A DNA stretch of 64,000 nucleotides, from contig NZ_CVTD020000008.1 of NCBI RefSeq assembly GCF_002904165.1, positions 372,001 through 436,000 on the forward strand, read 5' to 3'. Positions 49,192 to 58,229 of this stretch are shown one piece after another; position 1 is the first letter of the stretch, and each line of letters opens with the position of its first letter. The translations under genes were made by a program, and so were the position numbers. The notes under the pieces are model-generated. The model did no database searches, was not told the DNA's origin, and saw only the letters and a program-made list of their open reading frames with translations. The stretch is from Herbinix hemicellulosilytica. GTDB lineage: Bacteria; Bacillota; Clostridia; Lachnospirales; Lachnospiraceae.

Positions 49192-51681
49192 ATGAAAAGA
49201 CAAATAGAGATCCTGGCACCGGCCGGCTCTTATGAAAGTATGAAGGCAGCCATGAATGCCGGTTGTGATGCCGTATATATAGGAGGAAGCAAATTTGGAG
49301 CCAGGGCCTATGCCGATAATCCTGATGAGGACACTCTTCTTAAGGCTATAGACGAAGCCCATTTAAGAAAGAAAAAAATATATCTGACGGTCAATACCCT
49401 GATAAAGGAAAAGGAGATGCAAAACAGCCTCTATGATTTCCTTGAAAAATATTACTTGGCCGGACTTGATGCAGTAATTGTGCAGGATGTAGGTGTCATG
49501 CACTTTATTCATAGAAATTTTCCCGATCTGCCTATCCATGCCAGTACCCAGACAACCCTTACAATGGCAGAAGGAGCCGAACTGTTAAAAAGCGTTGGAG
49601 TTACCAGGCTGGTAACCGCGAGAGAGCTGTCATTTAAAGAAATAAAGAATATCAGGGAGCATACGGATTTGGAGATTGAAACCTTTGTCCACGGGGCTTT
49701 GTGTTACTGCTATTCAGGCCAGTGCCTTATGAGTAGCCTTATAGGCCAAAGAAGCGGAAACAGAGGAAGATGTGCCCAACCCTGCAGGATGGCTTATAGG
49801 TTTTACTCTGACGGAAGACTTGTTTCAACCGAAAAGGAACAGTATCTTCTAAGCCTTAAGGATATAAATACCGTGGCTTTGATACCGGATTTAATAGAAG
49901 CAGGAGTGGATTCGTTTAAAATAGAGGGAAGAATGAAAAGGCCTGAATATGCGGCCGGAGTTTCTTATGTATACAGAAAATATGTGGATTTATATTTGAA
50001 CGAGGGCAGAGAAAGATTTTATGATTTTTTAGAAAGCAGAGAATACGAAAAAGATATGCTTGATCTTTTGGATTTGTATAACCGCGGGGGATTTTCTAAA
50101 GGATACGGCAATAATCATAACGGGAAAGCCATGATGTCTATGGCAAGACCCAATCACAGCGGTGTTCTGGTAGGAAGGGTTAAAGGCTTTGAGAAAGGGT
50201 ATGTAAAAATATCCTTAAGTGAAGATGTTAATGCCCAGGATGTGCTAGAAATAAGAAATAGTGAAAGTGAGCCGGTATTTGAGTTTACGGTAAAGGATAG
50301 CTTATCTGCAAAAAATACTCTTACGGTTAAAGCCGGGCCTATGGCACATAAAGATCAGGGGATTAAAAAGAAGCTTGCTTTAGAAAACGGATATCCTGTC
50401 TATCGTACAAAAAACAATATGCTTCTAAATTCTATCCGGGAAAGGTTTATCGATAAGGATGCAAGACAGGGGATTTCCGGACTTTTGACTGCAAAAAAAG
50501 GAGAAAGGCTAAAACTGGTACTTAAGTTTGATAATCTTTCTGTTACGGCTTATCATAATATAGTGGAAGAGGCTAAAAGTCAACCCATGACTGCAGAGCG
50601 GCTTAAGGCATCCGTAGACAAACTGGGAAATACCTTGTTTTATTTTGAGAAGCTCACTGTCGATGCCGACGACAATATATTTGTTCCTGTAGCCTGGCTT
50701 AACGAAATAAGAAGGCAGGCCATAGACCTTCTTATACAGGCAATAACAGATGCTTACCGCAGGAAAAAGACCGTTGGGGATTTACAGGTTTGTATGGAAG
50801 GCGGTCATGAGCCAAATGATGAAAGTTATGGAAGAGAGCAATCTTTATATATTAATGTCGGAGTACAGAAAAAAGAGCAGTTTAATACAGCTTTGTCTTA
50901 CGGTGAAATCAATGCCATATATGCGGATTATGAAACATTTTCTTTGGAGGAAATTGCCTTAATGGCAGAATCTGCATCTAAGGCAGGTAAGAAAATTTAT
51001 GTTTTATTGCCTCATATTTGCAGGATGACGGTATATGAGAAACTAAAGAAGAATCTTGTATATTTGGCGGGGAATGAAAAAGTTGAAGGATTTATAGCAA
51101 AGAATTTTGAAGAGGTGTATTTAATCCAAAATGTATTAAAAGATTTGGGCCTGCAAAAAAAGATAAAATTAAACCATAACATGTACATTTTTAACAAGGA
51201 AGCAAAACAGTTTTGGAAAGAAAACGGTATATGTGATTTTACCGCACCTTTGGAACTGAATGAGAAAGAACTTAAGGATTTGGGGTTATCCGACTGTGAA
51301 CTTATGGTTTACGGTTACCTGCCGGTCATGGTATCAGCCCAGTGCCTTTATGAAAATGCGGAAGGGTGCAAAAAATGCGGCGGTACAAAGGCAAATGCGG
51401 ATTATCTATCGGACAGGCTGGGCATGAAATTTTTCGTAATGTCACATTGCGGCAGTTGTTACAATATAATATATAATGGTCAGCGCCTTTCTCTGTTAGG
51501 ACAGGCTGAAAGGATATTGGATTTAAAGCCATACGGGATAAGGCTTGATTTTACTTTTGAAAATGCAAAAGAAACTGATAAAGTTTTAGCAGCATATATT
51601 GATGTCTTTTCTTACGGGAAGATGAATATACCTAATTTTGACAATATTACGACCGGACATTTTAAAAGGGGAGTAGAGTAA
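49192..51681 (+). CDS. U32 family peptidase / RlhA-like RNA hydroxylase protein
   Basis: The protein has about 829 residues. The N-terminal U32 domain (about 1-330) has ILAPAGSYESMKAAMNAGCDAVYIG, ETFVHGALCYCYSGQCLMSS, and RGRCAQPCRM with the family's cysteines. A middle region (DUF3656-like) and a further C-terminal part with CKKCGG and HCGSCYN cysteines follow. Long members such as RlhA take part in 23S rRNA hydroxylation; some relatives have been called collagenases. GAGGG precedes the ATG at 49192. Confidence 0.9.
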   Translation: MKRQIEILAPAGSYESMKAAMNAGCDAVYIGGSKFGARAYADNPDEDTLLKAIDEAHLRKKKIYLTVNTLIKEKEMQNSLYDFLEKYYLAGLDAVIVQDVGVMHFIHRNFPDLPIHASTQTTLTMAEGAELLKSVGVTRLVTARELSFKEIKNIREHTDLEIETFVHGALCYCYSGQCLMSSLIGQRSGNRGRCAQPCRMAYRFYSDGRLVSTEKEQYLLSLKDINTVALIPDLIEAGVDSFKIEGRMKRPEYAAGVSYVYRKYVDLYLNEGRERFYDFLESREYEKDMLDLLDLYNRGGFSKGYGNNHNGKAMMSMARPNHSGVLVGRVKGFEKGYVKISLSEDVNAQDVLEIRNSESEPVFEFTVKDSLSAKNTLTVKAGPMAHKDQGIKKKLALENGYPVYRTKNNMLLNSIRERFIDKDARQGISGLLTAKKGERLKLVLKFDNLSVTAYHNIVEEAKSQPMTAERLKASVDKLGNTLFYFEKLTVDADDNIFVPVAWLNEIRRQAIDLLIQAITDAYRRKKTVGDLQVCMEGGHEPNDESYGREQSLYINVGVQKKEQFNTALSYGEINAIYADYETFSLEEIALMAESASKAGKKIYVLLPHICRMTVYEKLKKNLVYLAGNEKVEGFIAKNFEEVYLIQNVLKDLGLQKKIKLNHNMYIFNKEAKQFWKENGICDFTAPLELNEKELKDLGLSDCELMVYGYLPVMVSAQCLYENAEGCKKCGGTKANADYLSDRLGMKFFVMSHCGSCYNIIYNGQRLSLLGQAERILDLKPYGIRLDFTFENAKETDKVLAAYIDVFSYGKMNIPNFDNITTGHFKRGVE

Positions 51682-51783
51682 AACTAAAAGATACTTAAAG
51701 AATATGAATATCGGAAATTTCTTAATTGCGGATTATAACGGTTCAAGTTGTGCTTGGGATAATGGCATAAAGCAGGTGTAAGC

Positions 51784-53112
51784 ATGAATATAGCTATCGA
51801 ATTAACCAAATATCTGATGCTAATTCTTACGGGAGCATATACTTATCATGCTTTCCGCGCAGCAGTAAAAAAGAATAAAAACAGCCAGGATAAATCTTAT
51901 AAATGGATGACCTGTTGTATATTTATGTTCCATTTTACCGGATATTTTACTCTGTTTATCCAGGCAACAAATAATAAGCTTCTTCTTTTATACGGCCTGG
52001 AAGTTTTGGTTTTGATTTTAGCCCTTAAGTTTTATAAAATATTATATCCCGGAATATCGGGACTTCTTTTAAGAAATATGCTGATGCTGCTTTCCGTAGG
52101 GTATATTATACTTACCAGATTGTCTTTTGATAAAGCAATCCGTCAGTTTTTTATAAGCGCCGCAGCTTTGGGGTTGGGTTTAATTGTCCCGGCTGTTGTA
52201 AATGAGTATGAAAAGATAAAAAAGTATGGCTGGATTTACGGTATAGCAGGAATCGGGTTATTACTTTTGGTAATATTTATAGGAACCGAGAATTACGGTG
52301 CCACCAGCTGGTTGTCCATATTTGGAATTGTTACCGTACAGCCTACCGAACTGGTAAAACTGCTGTTTGTCTTTTTTATTGCATCCTTGTTCAGTGAAAA
52401 TATTTCTTTTAAGAGAATATGCATTGTTACGGCATTAGCCGGGGTTACCGTTCTGGCTTTGGTATTTCAAAGAGACCTGGGCGGAGCTTTGATATTTTTT
52501 GTTACCTATGTTTTTATGCTTTATTGTGCGACCGAAAAACCTTTATATCTTCTTTTGGGATTGGGGGCCGGAAGCCTGGCTTCCTGGATAGCTTACTTTT
52601 TGTTTGACCATGTAAAGGTCAGGGTTTTGGCCTGGAAAAACCCTTTCGGGTATATTGATAAAGAGGGATATCAGATATCCCAGTCTTTATTTGCCATAGG
52701 AACCGGAGGCTGGTTTGGGATGGGCTTAAACCAGGGGCTTCCCACCAGTATCCCTGTTGTGGACAGTGATTTTATATTTGCAGCCATATCGGAAGAGTTA
52801 GGCGGTTTATTTGCTCTGTTTCTTATTTTGTTATATATAAATTGTTTTATCGTACTGATTAACATTGCCATAAAATCGGAGAATAATTTCTTCAGGCTCT
52901 TGGCTCTGGGCTTTTCGGTAATGTTTGGCTTTCAGATATTTTTATCAGTAGGCGGGGTCATTAAGTTTATACCTTCTACGGGAGTTACTTTGCCGCTTGT
53001 AAGTTATGGCGGAAGTTCCGTTGTTTCCACTATAGTGATGCTTATGGTTATTCAGGGGATATTTAATACTGGAAGTAAACCGTCCAAATCTAAGGCAAAA
53101 GAAAGACCTTAA
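51784..53112 (+). CDS. FtsW/RodA/SpoVE family peptidoglycan glycosyltransferase
   Basis: This 442-residue SEDS protein has about 11-12 membrane spans. An N-terminal extension of about three spans (1-110) precedes the SEDS core, which contains VQPTELVKLLFVFFIA, FQRDLGGALIFF, and FIPSTGVTLPLVSYGGSS. SEDS proteins polymerise lipid II glycan strands. The class B PBP gene follows after one base and is its probable partner. Confidence 0.94.
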   Translation: MNIAIELTKYLMLILTGAYTYHAFRAAVKKNKNSQDKSYKWMTCCIFMFHFTGYFTLFIQATNNKLLLLYGLEVLVLILALKFYKILYPGISGLLLRNMLMLLSVGYIILTRLSFDKAIRQFFISAAALGLGLIVPAVVNEYEKIKKYGWIYGIAGIGLLLLVIFIGTENYGATSWLSIFGIVTVQPTELVKLLFVFFIASLFSENISFKRICIVTALAGVTVLALVFQRDLGGALIFFVTYVFMLYCATEKPLYLLLGLGAGSLASWIAYFLFDHVKVRVLAWKNPFGYIDKEGYQISQSLFAIGTGGWFGMGLNQGLPTSIPVVDSDFIFAAISEELGGLFALFLILLYINCFIVLINIAIKSENNFFRLLALGFSVMFGFQIFLSVGGVIKFIPSTGVTLPLVSYGGSSVVSTIVMLMVIQGIFNTGSKPSKSKAKERP

Positions 53113-53122
53113 GGTGGTTTTA

Positions 53123-54607
53123 ATGAGAAAGAGTATTTTAAAAAAAGATATAACCAGAAAAAAATCTGAAAAAAACAACATAAAAAATAAAATGCCGAGG
53201 GATAAAGCCTCAGGAAGAAAAACCATATTATCGGTTGTTTATATATTTACAGGGCTTTTTATTCTGATGATGGGTTATTTTGCGCATTTTCTGATTTTTA
53301 AAAGCCGGGATGTCATTAACAGCACATATAATCAACGACATGACGTGCTTGCAAAAAGGGTAATAAGGGGAAAGATAATATCGGCCGATGGGGTTGTACT
53401 GGCAGAAACCGTTACAGATGATGGTGAAAATGAGGTACGAAACTATCCTTTTGATGATATGTATGCCCATGTTGTAGGAAGAGTCCTTAGGGGAAGAACG
53501 GGAATAGAGGCAGCGGAAAATATAACTCTTCTTACATCATACAGTAATTCGGCCGGGGCTTTATATAACGATCTCATCGGAGTAAAAAATCCCGGAAACA
53601 ATGTAATAACTACTTTAAACCACAAACTTACAAAGGCAGCCTATGATGCCCTGGGAAATAAAACAGGTTCCGTAGTGGCCATAGAACCTTCAACGGGCAA
53701 AATACTGGCTATGGTTTCAAAACCGGCTTATAATCCCAATGAAATAGATGAAAATTGGGACCGGCTTTCTGAGGATCAGGATAATGAGTCACCCCTGTTA
53801 AACCGGGCATCCCAGGGACTTTACCCTCCGGGCTCAACTTTTAAAATTCTTACTGCTCTTGCTTATATGAGGGAGAATCCGGATTATTTGGACTATTCCT
53901 ATAACTGCAAAGGAAAAATCGAATATGACGGTATGGTAATTCACTGCAGCAACAATAGATCTCACGGGAAGGTTGATTTAAAAAAAGCCTTTGCCAAATC
54001 CTGCAATACGTCATTTTCATCAATAGGAAAAGAACTTTCTATGGACGGCTTCAGAGAACTTTGCGAAAGTTTCTTTTTTAATAAGGATTTACCTGCCAAA
54101 ATAAGCAATAACAAAAGCAGATTTGAATTAAAAACGGGAAGCTCAGGCGTTAAGGAAGCAATGCAGACGGCTATAGGGCAGGGAAAAACCTTAATAACCC
54201 CTCTTCATAACGCCATGATAGCGGCAGCAGTAGCAAACGGCGGCATCATGATGAAGCCGTATACTGTTGACAGGATAGAAAGTGCGGGGGGCCGGGTACT
54301 TAAAGGATATATTCCCGAAGAAGCAGCGGTTGTAATGTCTTTTGAAGAAGCGGATTATCTTAAAAGCCTGATGAGAGCCGTTGTGACTGACGGAACTGCA
54401 AGCAGGCTGAATAAGTTGGATGTAAAAGTTGCCGGAAAAACCGGTACGGCACAACAGGACGGAAAAGATTCCCATGCCTGGTTTATAGGATTTGCTCCTA
54501 TTAACGAACCTAAGATTGCTATAAGTGTTCTTGTGGAAAATATAGGTTCAGGCAGCGACTATGCGGTGCCTATCGCAGAAAAGGTATTTGAAGAATATTT
54601 TAAATAA
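53123..54607 (+). CDS. Class B penicillin-binding protein (transpeptidase)
   Basis: This 494-residue D,D-transpeptidase crosslinks peptidoglycan. A basic cytoplasmic tail and one membrane anchor (about 34-56) lead to a short pedestal domain and the penicillin-binding domain with active-site SxxK in PPGSTFKIL, SCN in KSCNTSF, and KTG in AGKTGTAQQ. AAGGTGG precedes the ATG at 53123. It resembles the PbpA partner of FtsW/RodA-like proteins. Confidence 0.95.
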   Translation: MRKSILKKDITRKKSEKNNIKNKMPRDKASGRKTILSVVYIFTGLFILMMGYFAHFLIFKSRDVINSTYNQRHDVLAKRVIRGKIISADGVVLAETVTDDGENEVRNYPFDDMYAHVVGRVLRGRTGIEAAENITLLTSYSNSAGALYNDLIGVKNPGNNVITTLNHKLTKAAYDALGNKTGSVVAIEPSTGKILAMVSKPAYNPNEIDENWDRLSEDQDNESPLLNRASQGLYPPGSTFKILTALAYMRENPDYLDYSYNCKGKIEYDGMVIHCSNNRSHGKVDLKKAFAKSCNTSFSSIGKELSMDGFRELCESFFFNKDLPAKISNNKSRFELKTGSSGVKEAMQTAIGQGKTLITPLHNAMIAAAVANGGIMMKPYTVDRIESAGGRVLKGYIPEEAAVVMSFEEADYLKSLMRAVVTDGTASRLNKLDVKVAGKTGTAQQDGKDSHAWFIGFAPINEPKIAISVLVENIGSGSDYAVPIAEKVFEEYFK

Positions 54608-54736
54608 TGAGAATATATAAAGAAAATTTGGGTGTAATGCAAGATTATCATTTGCCATAAACTGATATAATCAGTTCAAATCCTGCATCATTAGCTACCT
54701 GTTCCTTATTTTTGTAAGATTTTCATAAAAAACAAG

Positions 54737-54765
54737 TTGATATATTAGTCATATTAATGTATACT
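54737..54765 (+). promoter_or_regulatory. Promoter of Nudix gene
   Basis: TTGATA (54737-54742), 17 bp, TATACT (54760-54765). Confidence 0.65.
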
Positions 54766-54810
54766 TTAGGGTAGTTAATGAGGACACACCAAAAAGCAGG
54801 AGGAATTGCG

Positions 54811-55263
54811 ATGATAGAAGCAACGAGCTGTGGTGGTGTAGTTATATTCAGAGGAAAGATTTTATTACTGTATAAGAACTATAAGAACAAATATGAGGGG
54901 TGGGTGCTGCCGAAAGGTACTGTTGAAGAAGGAGAAGAGTTTAAAGATACGGCAATCCGTGAAGTAAGAGAGGAAGCGGGAACCAATGCTTCCATAATAA
55001 AATATATCGGAAAAAGCCAATATTCCTTCAGCACCCCGCATCATACAGTATTAAAGGATGTTCATTGGTATTTAATGATGTCTGATAGTTATTACAGCAA
55101 ACCACAACGTGAAGAATATTTTATGGACTCAGGGTATTATAAATTTCATGAAGCTTATCATCTTCTGAAATTTACCAACGAAAAGCAGATCCTGGAGAAG
55201 GCATATAATGAATATATGGAACTGAAAAGAAATAATCTCTGGGGAAGTAAAAAATATTTCTAA
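54811..55263 (+). CDS. Nudix hydrolase
   Basis: This 150-residue hydrolase has the full Nudix box GTVEEGEEFKDTAIREVREEAG (given here as positions about 37-59; Gx5Ex7REVREEAG). It should cleave a nucleoside diphosphate derivative; the substrate is not predictable. CAGGAGG before the ATG at 54811 excludes the upstream in-frame start at 54778. Confidence 0.92.
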   Translation: MIEATSCGGVVIFRGKILLLYKNYKNKYEGWVLPKGTVEEGEEFKDTAIREVREEAGTNASIIKYIGKSQYSFSTPHHTVLKDVHWYLMMSDSYYSKPQREEYFMDSGYYKFHEAYHLLKFTNEKQILEKAYNEYMELKRNNLWGSKKYF

Positions 55264-55271
55264 AAATAAGG

Positions 55272-55303
55272 CAGGGACATTCCGTTAGGAATGTCCCTGT
55301 TTT
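55272..55303. terminator. Bidirectional terminator
   Basis: A 12-bp perfect stem CAGGGACATTCC (55272-55283) pairs with GGAATGTCCCTG (55288-55299) across a GTTA loop. It separates the Nudix gene from the convergent peptide cluster and marks the cluster's left boundary. Confidence 0.9.
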
Positions 55304-55326
55304 GATTATCGAATCATATTTCCGGA

Positions 55327-55974
55327 CTAAATATTACCAAGATAATAAGAAATCAGAGAAAATGCATTAACAAACATGTGTAATATTACACAATACAAAA
55401 TATTATTTGTTTTAATATAAATAAGTGAGAATATTATGCTTATCATTATATAGAATAATGAATTAATGCTGTCAAAGTGCATAATTGTAAAAAATATACC
55501 GGTAATAGCAATAGACCAGGCAACGGATAACTTTTCTCTTAAGATTTCATAGAGAGCTCCTCTGACCAGGAATTCTTCTAACAAGGGAGCAGAAATACAT
55601 GCCTGGATAAAGAAGGCAACCGGATATTGTAATAAAGCCTGAATGCTGGAACCCCTGCTTTGGGATGCGGCATCAGGTGTGAAAACTTTATCTATAAATA
55701 CATCAACTGTTGTTTCATAGATAAAGATAAGGGCAAATAATACGATTGTATATAAAATTAACTTAAGAGGGTTAATTTTGTATGATATTTTGATTTTAAT
55801 TATGCTTGCGACATATGAAACATATGCTATATTCAGTATCAGCTGAAAGATTCGCCTGATAGCGTATGTAACCTGGTCATATTCATTATTAAATAATATG
55901 TCTAAAAACAAACCTGCAAGAGAATATACTAAAAGATATATTATAAAGCTGGTTACAAACTTACCGAGTTTCAA
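55327..55974 (-). CDS. CPBP family intramembrane metalloprotease
   Basis: The protein has about 215 residues with six or more membrane spans. The three CPBP motifs are visible: EEFLVRGALYEIL (EExxxR), FTIMHFDS (FxxxH), and HMFVNAF (HxxxN). CPBP (Abi) proteins cleave membrane-bound substrates and are common in bacteriocin clusters as processing or immunity proteins. The frame opens at a TTG at 56004, but AAAGGGA points to the TTG at 55974. It is the last gene of the peptide cluster, 80 bp after the radical SAM gene. Confidence 0.85.
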   Translation of the reverse strand: MKLGKFVTSFIIYLLVYSLAGLFLDILFNNEYDQVTYAIRRIFQLILNIAYVSYVASIIKIKISYKINPLKLILYTIVLFALIFIYETTVDVFIDKVFTPDAASQSRGSSIQALLQYPVAFFIQACISAPLLEEFLVRGALYEILREKLSVAWSIAITGIFFTIMHFDSINSLFYIMISIIFSLIYIKTNNILYCVILHMFVNAFSLISYYLGNI

Positions 55975-56053
55975 TATAAATTCCCTTTCTTTATATTTTT
56001 GCAATATGTGACTTTTATTTTAGAAGAAAAAGTCGGATATTAGTTATAAAATA

Positions 56054-57880
56054 TCAGACATAGATAGGTACACAATCTATTCTGACTTTTGTTTGGGTCT
56101 CTTTTGTGAGAATGAACTTATAAAATCCTTTTGGAGAAATAAGTTCTCCATGTTTTCTTAATTCCATTAAATTATTGTTATAAACCTTTTCAATCTGCTC
56201 ATTTTCTTTGCCTAAAACTCTCAGGAAAACAATGTTTTTATCTAAATCAAACAGTTCTCTAATTAATAAAGTTTCAGAATTAGTATCTTTTTGTGCTAAG
56301 TAATTAACGTATTTTTCCAAAAGAGAATTTCTTTTAATTAATAATGTTTTGTTATTACCACAGGCAATATTAAAGTTTTCTACAAATATATTTTTAAATT
56401 CTTCTTCCAGATTTTCTATAAATGTTTCATAAAATTTTAAAACATCATTTTCATGATATGTTACTATGGAATTTATGGATGTTTTATATCCCAAAGATAT
56501 CATACTTACAAGTATCCACATAAATTTATCTAAGTATTTATATTTTTGCCGTGTCGCATTACTGAAATCATAAAAATGCGGGAACATTTCAGGGTAAGTC
56601 TTGAACATTTCAAAAAAATATTCGAATTCTTCACTATTGAAAAAGTATAAATTGTCAATATCTTTTTCTATGTAAAGCTGATTTTTCAGTTCATCATAAA
56701 GTTCGGTACCATTTTCAACGTTTAAAATACCTATTTCGGGAAACCAAAAGTTATTAGCCGCACCGATTAGCATCATATTCAGTGTTATATTTACATCATC
56801 CTTTGTCTCGCCAGGAAAACCGTATATAAAGCCGGCTTCAACTTTTATTCCGTGTTTGCGAATTATTTTTACTTTATCCCAGATGGTTTCTATTTTAATA
56901 TGCTTTTTGATCAGTTTTTGAATTTTATCGGATCCGGACTCTATACCTAAAAATATTTTACTGCATCCGGCTTGCTTCATAATTGAAACTAATTCTTCAG
57001 AAATAGTGTCAACTCTTGCACTGCATATCCAGCGAATTTTAATTCCTTTTTTTATAATTTCATTACAGAAATCTATAACAATTTTCTTATTAAATGTAAA
57101 CAGATCATGCAAAAAATGAAAATCGGTTGCACCATATTTTTGCATTATATATTCTATCTCTTCTATTAATCTTGAAGTACTCTTCATTCTAAACTTTTGC
57201 TTCCAGAATGTTTTTGTGCAACAGAATGTGCAAGAAAACGGACAACTGCGGCCGACTTCTATCGGAAATGTAATTTTATTACTTTTATCCAGATCAATAT
57301 CCAGATTTATTAAATCATAATCCAATAGTGGTATTTCATCTAAATTTTCAAGTATTTCAGTTTCCTGAGTTTTTATAACATTGTCAGCATAGCGATATGC
57401 TATACCTTTTATATCAAATAGCTTTCCAGAATTATTTTCTATAAGTGCTTTAATAATTGGGACAATATTTAATTCACATTCACCTATAACAATAAGATCA
57501 ATCCAAGAGAAAGCTTTTAAAGTTTCTATAGCAGTCAGGCTTGCCTGATGACCTCCTAATATAATTTTCACATTTGAATCTTTACTTTTAATAATTCTTG
57601 ACAATTCAATAGCAATATGATGACATGTGCTGTTTGTACTAAAACCAATTACCTTGGCATTTAGATTGTCAAGATATTCAGCCATATCATTTATAAGGTT
57701 ATTTATTTTTTTATCTTTATTCAATATCCTTTTTTCCCATAAGTAATTGAAGTCAACTATGGCAACTTCAAAACCGGCTTTTTTCAATATAGTTCCCACA
57801 GTCAGCGGACCAAGAGCAATAGTTGAATAAGAATCCCGTATTTTTATCGGATTAACTAATACTACATCGTATTTTTTCAT
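56054..57880 (-). CDS. B12-binding-domain radical SAM protein of the peptide cluster
   Basis: This 608-residue enzyme has a cobalamin-binding-like N-terminal domain (about 1-165, with LGPLTVGTILKKAGFEVAIVD and ILGGHQASLTAIETL), but I do not see the DxHxxG motif, so B12 may bind base-off without His or not at all. The radical SAM core has CPFSCTFCC (Cys 213, 217, 220, CxxxCxxC) and FLGIESGSD. The C-terminal region (about 400-608) is not recognised. Such enzymes methylate, epimerise or crosslink. Its place in the operon makes it the likely modifier of the precursor peptides. Confidence 0.85.
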   Translation of the reverse strand: MKKYDVVLVNPIKIRDSYSTIALGPLTVGTILKKAGFEVAIVDFNYLWEKRILNKDKKINNLINDMAEYLDNLNAKVIGFSTNSTCHHIAIELSRIIKSKDSNVKIILGGHQASLTAIETLKAFSWIDLIVIGECELNIVPIIKALIENNSGKLFDIKGIAYRYADNVIKTQETEILENLDEIPLLDYDLINLDIDLDKSNKITFPIEVGRSCPFSCTFCCTKTFWKQKFRMKSTSRLIEEIEYIMQKYGATDFHFLHDLFTFNKKIVIDFCNEIIKKGIKIRWICSARVDTISEELVSIMKQAGCSKIFLGIESGSDKIQKLIKKHIKIETIWDKVKIIRKHGIKVEAGFIYGFPGETKDDVNITLNMMLIGAANNFWFPEIGILNVENGTELYDELKNQLYIEKDIDNLYFFNSEEFEYFFEMFKTYPEMFPHFYDFSNATRQKYKYLDKFMWILVSMISLGYKTSINSIVTYHENDVLKFYETFIENLEEEFKNIFVENFNIACGNNKTLLIKRNSLLEKYVNYLAQKDTNSETLLIRELFDLDKNIVFLRVLGKENEQIEKVYNNNLMELRKHGELISPKGFYKFILTKETQTKVRIDCVPIYV

Positions 57881-57891
57881 AATTAATTCAC

Positions 57892-58215
57892 CTATGCAAT
57901 TTTATTGTAAAATATAATAATAAAAATTGAAAATATTAAACGTATAAAATGATGTAACCAATTAGGTCTTTTATGAAGCATAAGACCATTTAATACGGCT
58001 AAGATCTGCAAAAGAAGAAGGCCGATGCACAAAGTCCACATAAAAAATACGTTATATGATATTAAGCCAATATTAGAAATTAATATTAAAATGCAACTGA
58101 CAATACATAATACAAGTCTGAGAGCAGATTTTCTTAACTCTTTATTTGTCATGAATGCAATTAAAAATAATATTGAATATAAGCTAATAACAAAACTTAA
58201 AATACTTTTTAAAAT
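57892..58215 (-). CDS. Small membrane protein with apparent non-AUG start
   Basis: The ATG at 58152 gives 86 residues with three membrane spans but has no ribosome binding site. The same frame is open back to an ATT at 58213-58215, which adds a further hydrophobic helix (SILSFVISLYSILFLIAF). GGAAGG lies 9 nt before that ATT and only 14 bp separate it from the upstream gene's stop, as expected in this tight operon. I prefer the longer 107-residue form with four spans, start codon uncertain. Possibly an immunity or transport accessory; no family recognised. Confidence 0.55.
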   Translation of the reverse strand: MLKSILSFVISLYSILFLIAFMTNKELRKSALRLVLCIVSCILILISNIGLISYNVFFMWTLCIGLLLLQILAVLNGLMLHKRPNWLHHFIRLIFSIFIIIFYNKIA

Positions 58216-58229
58216 AAAATCACACCTTC

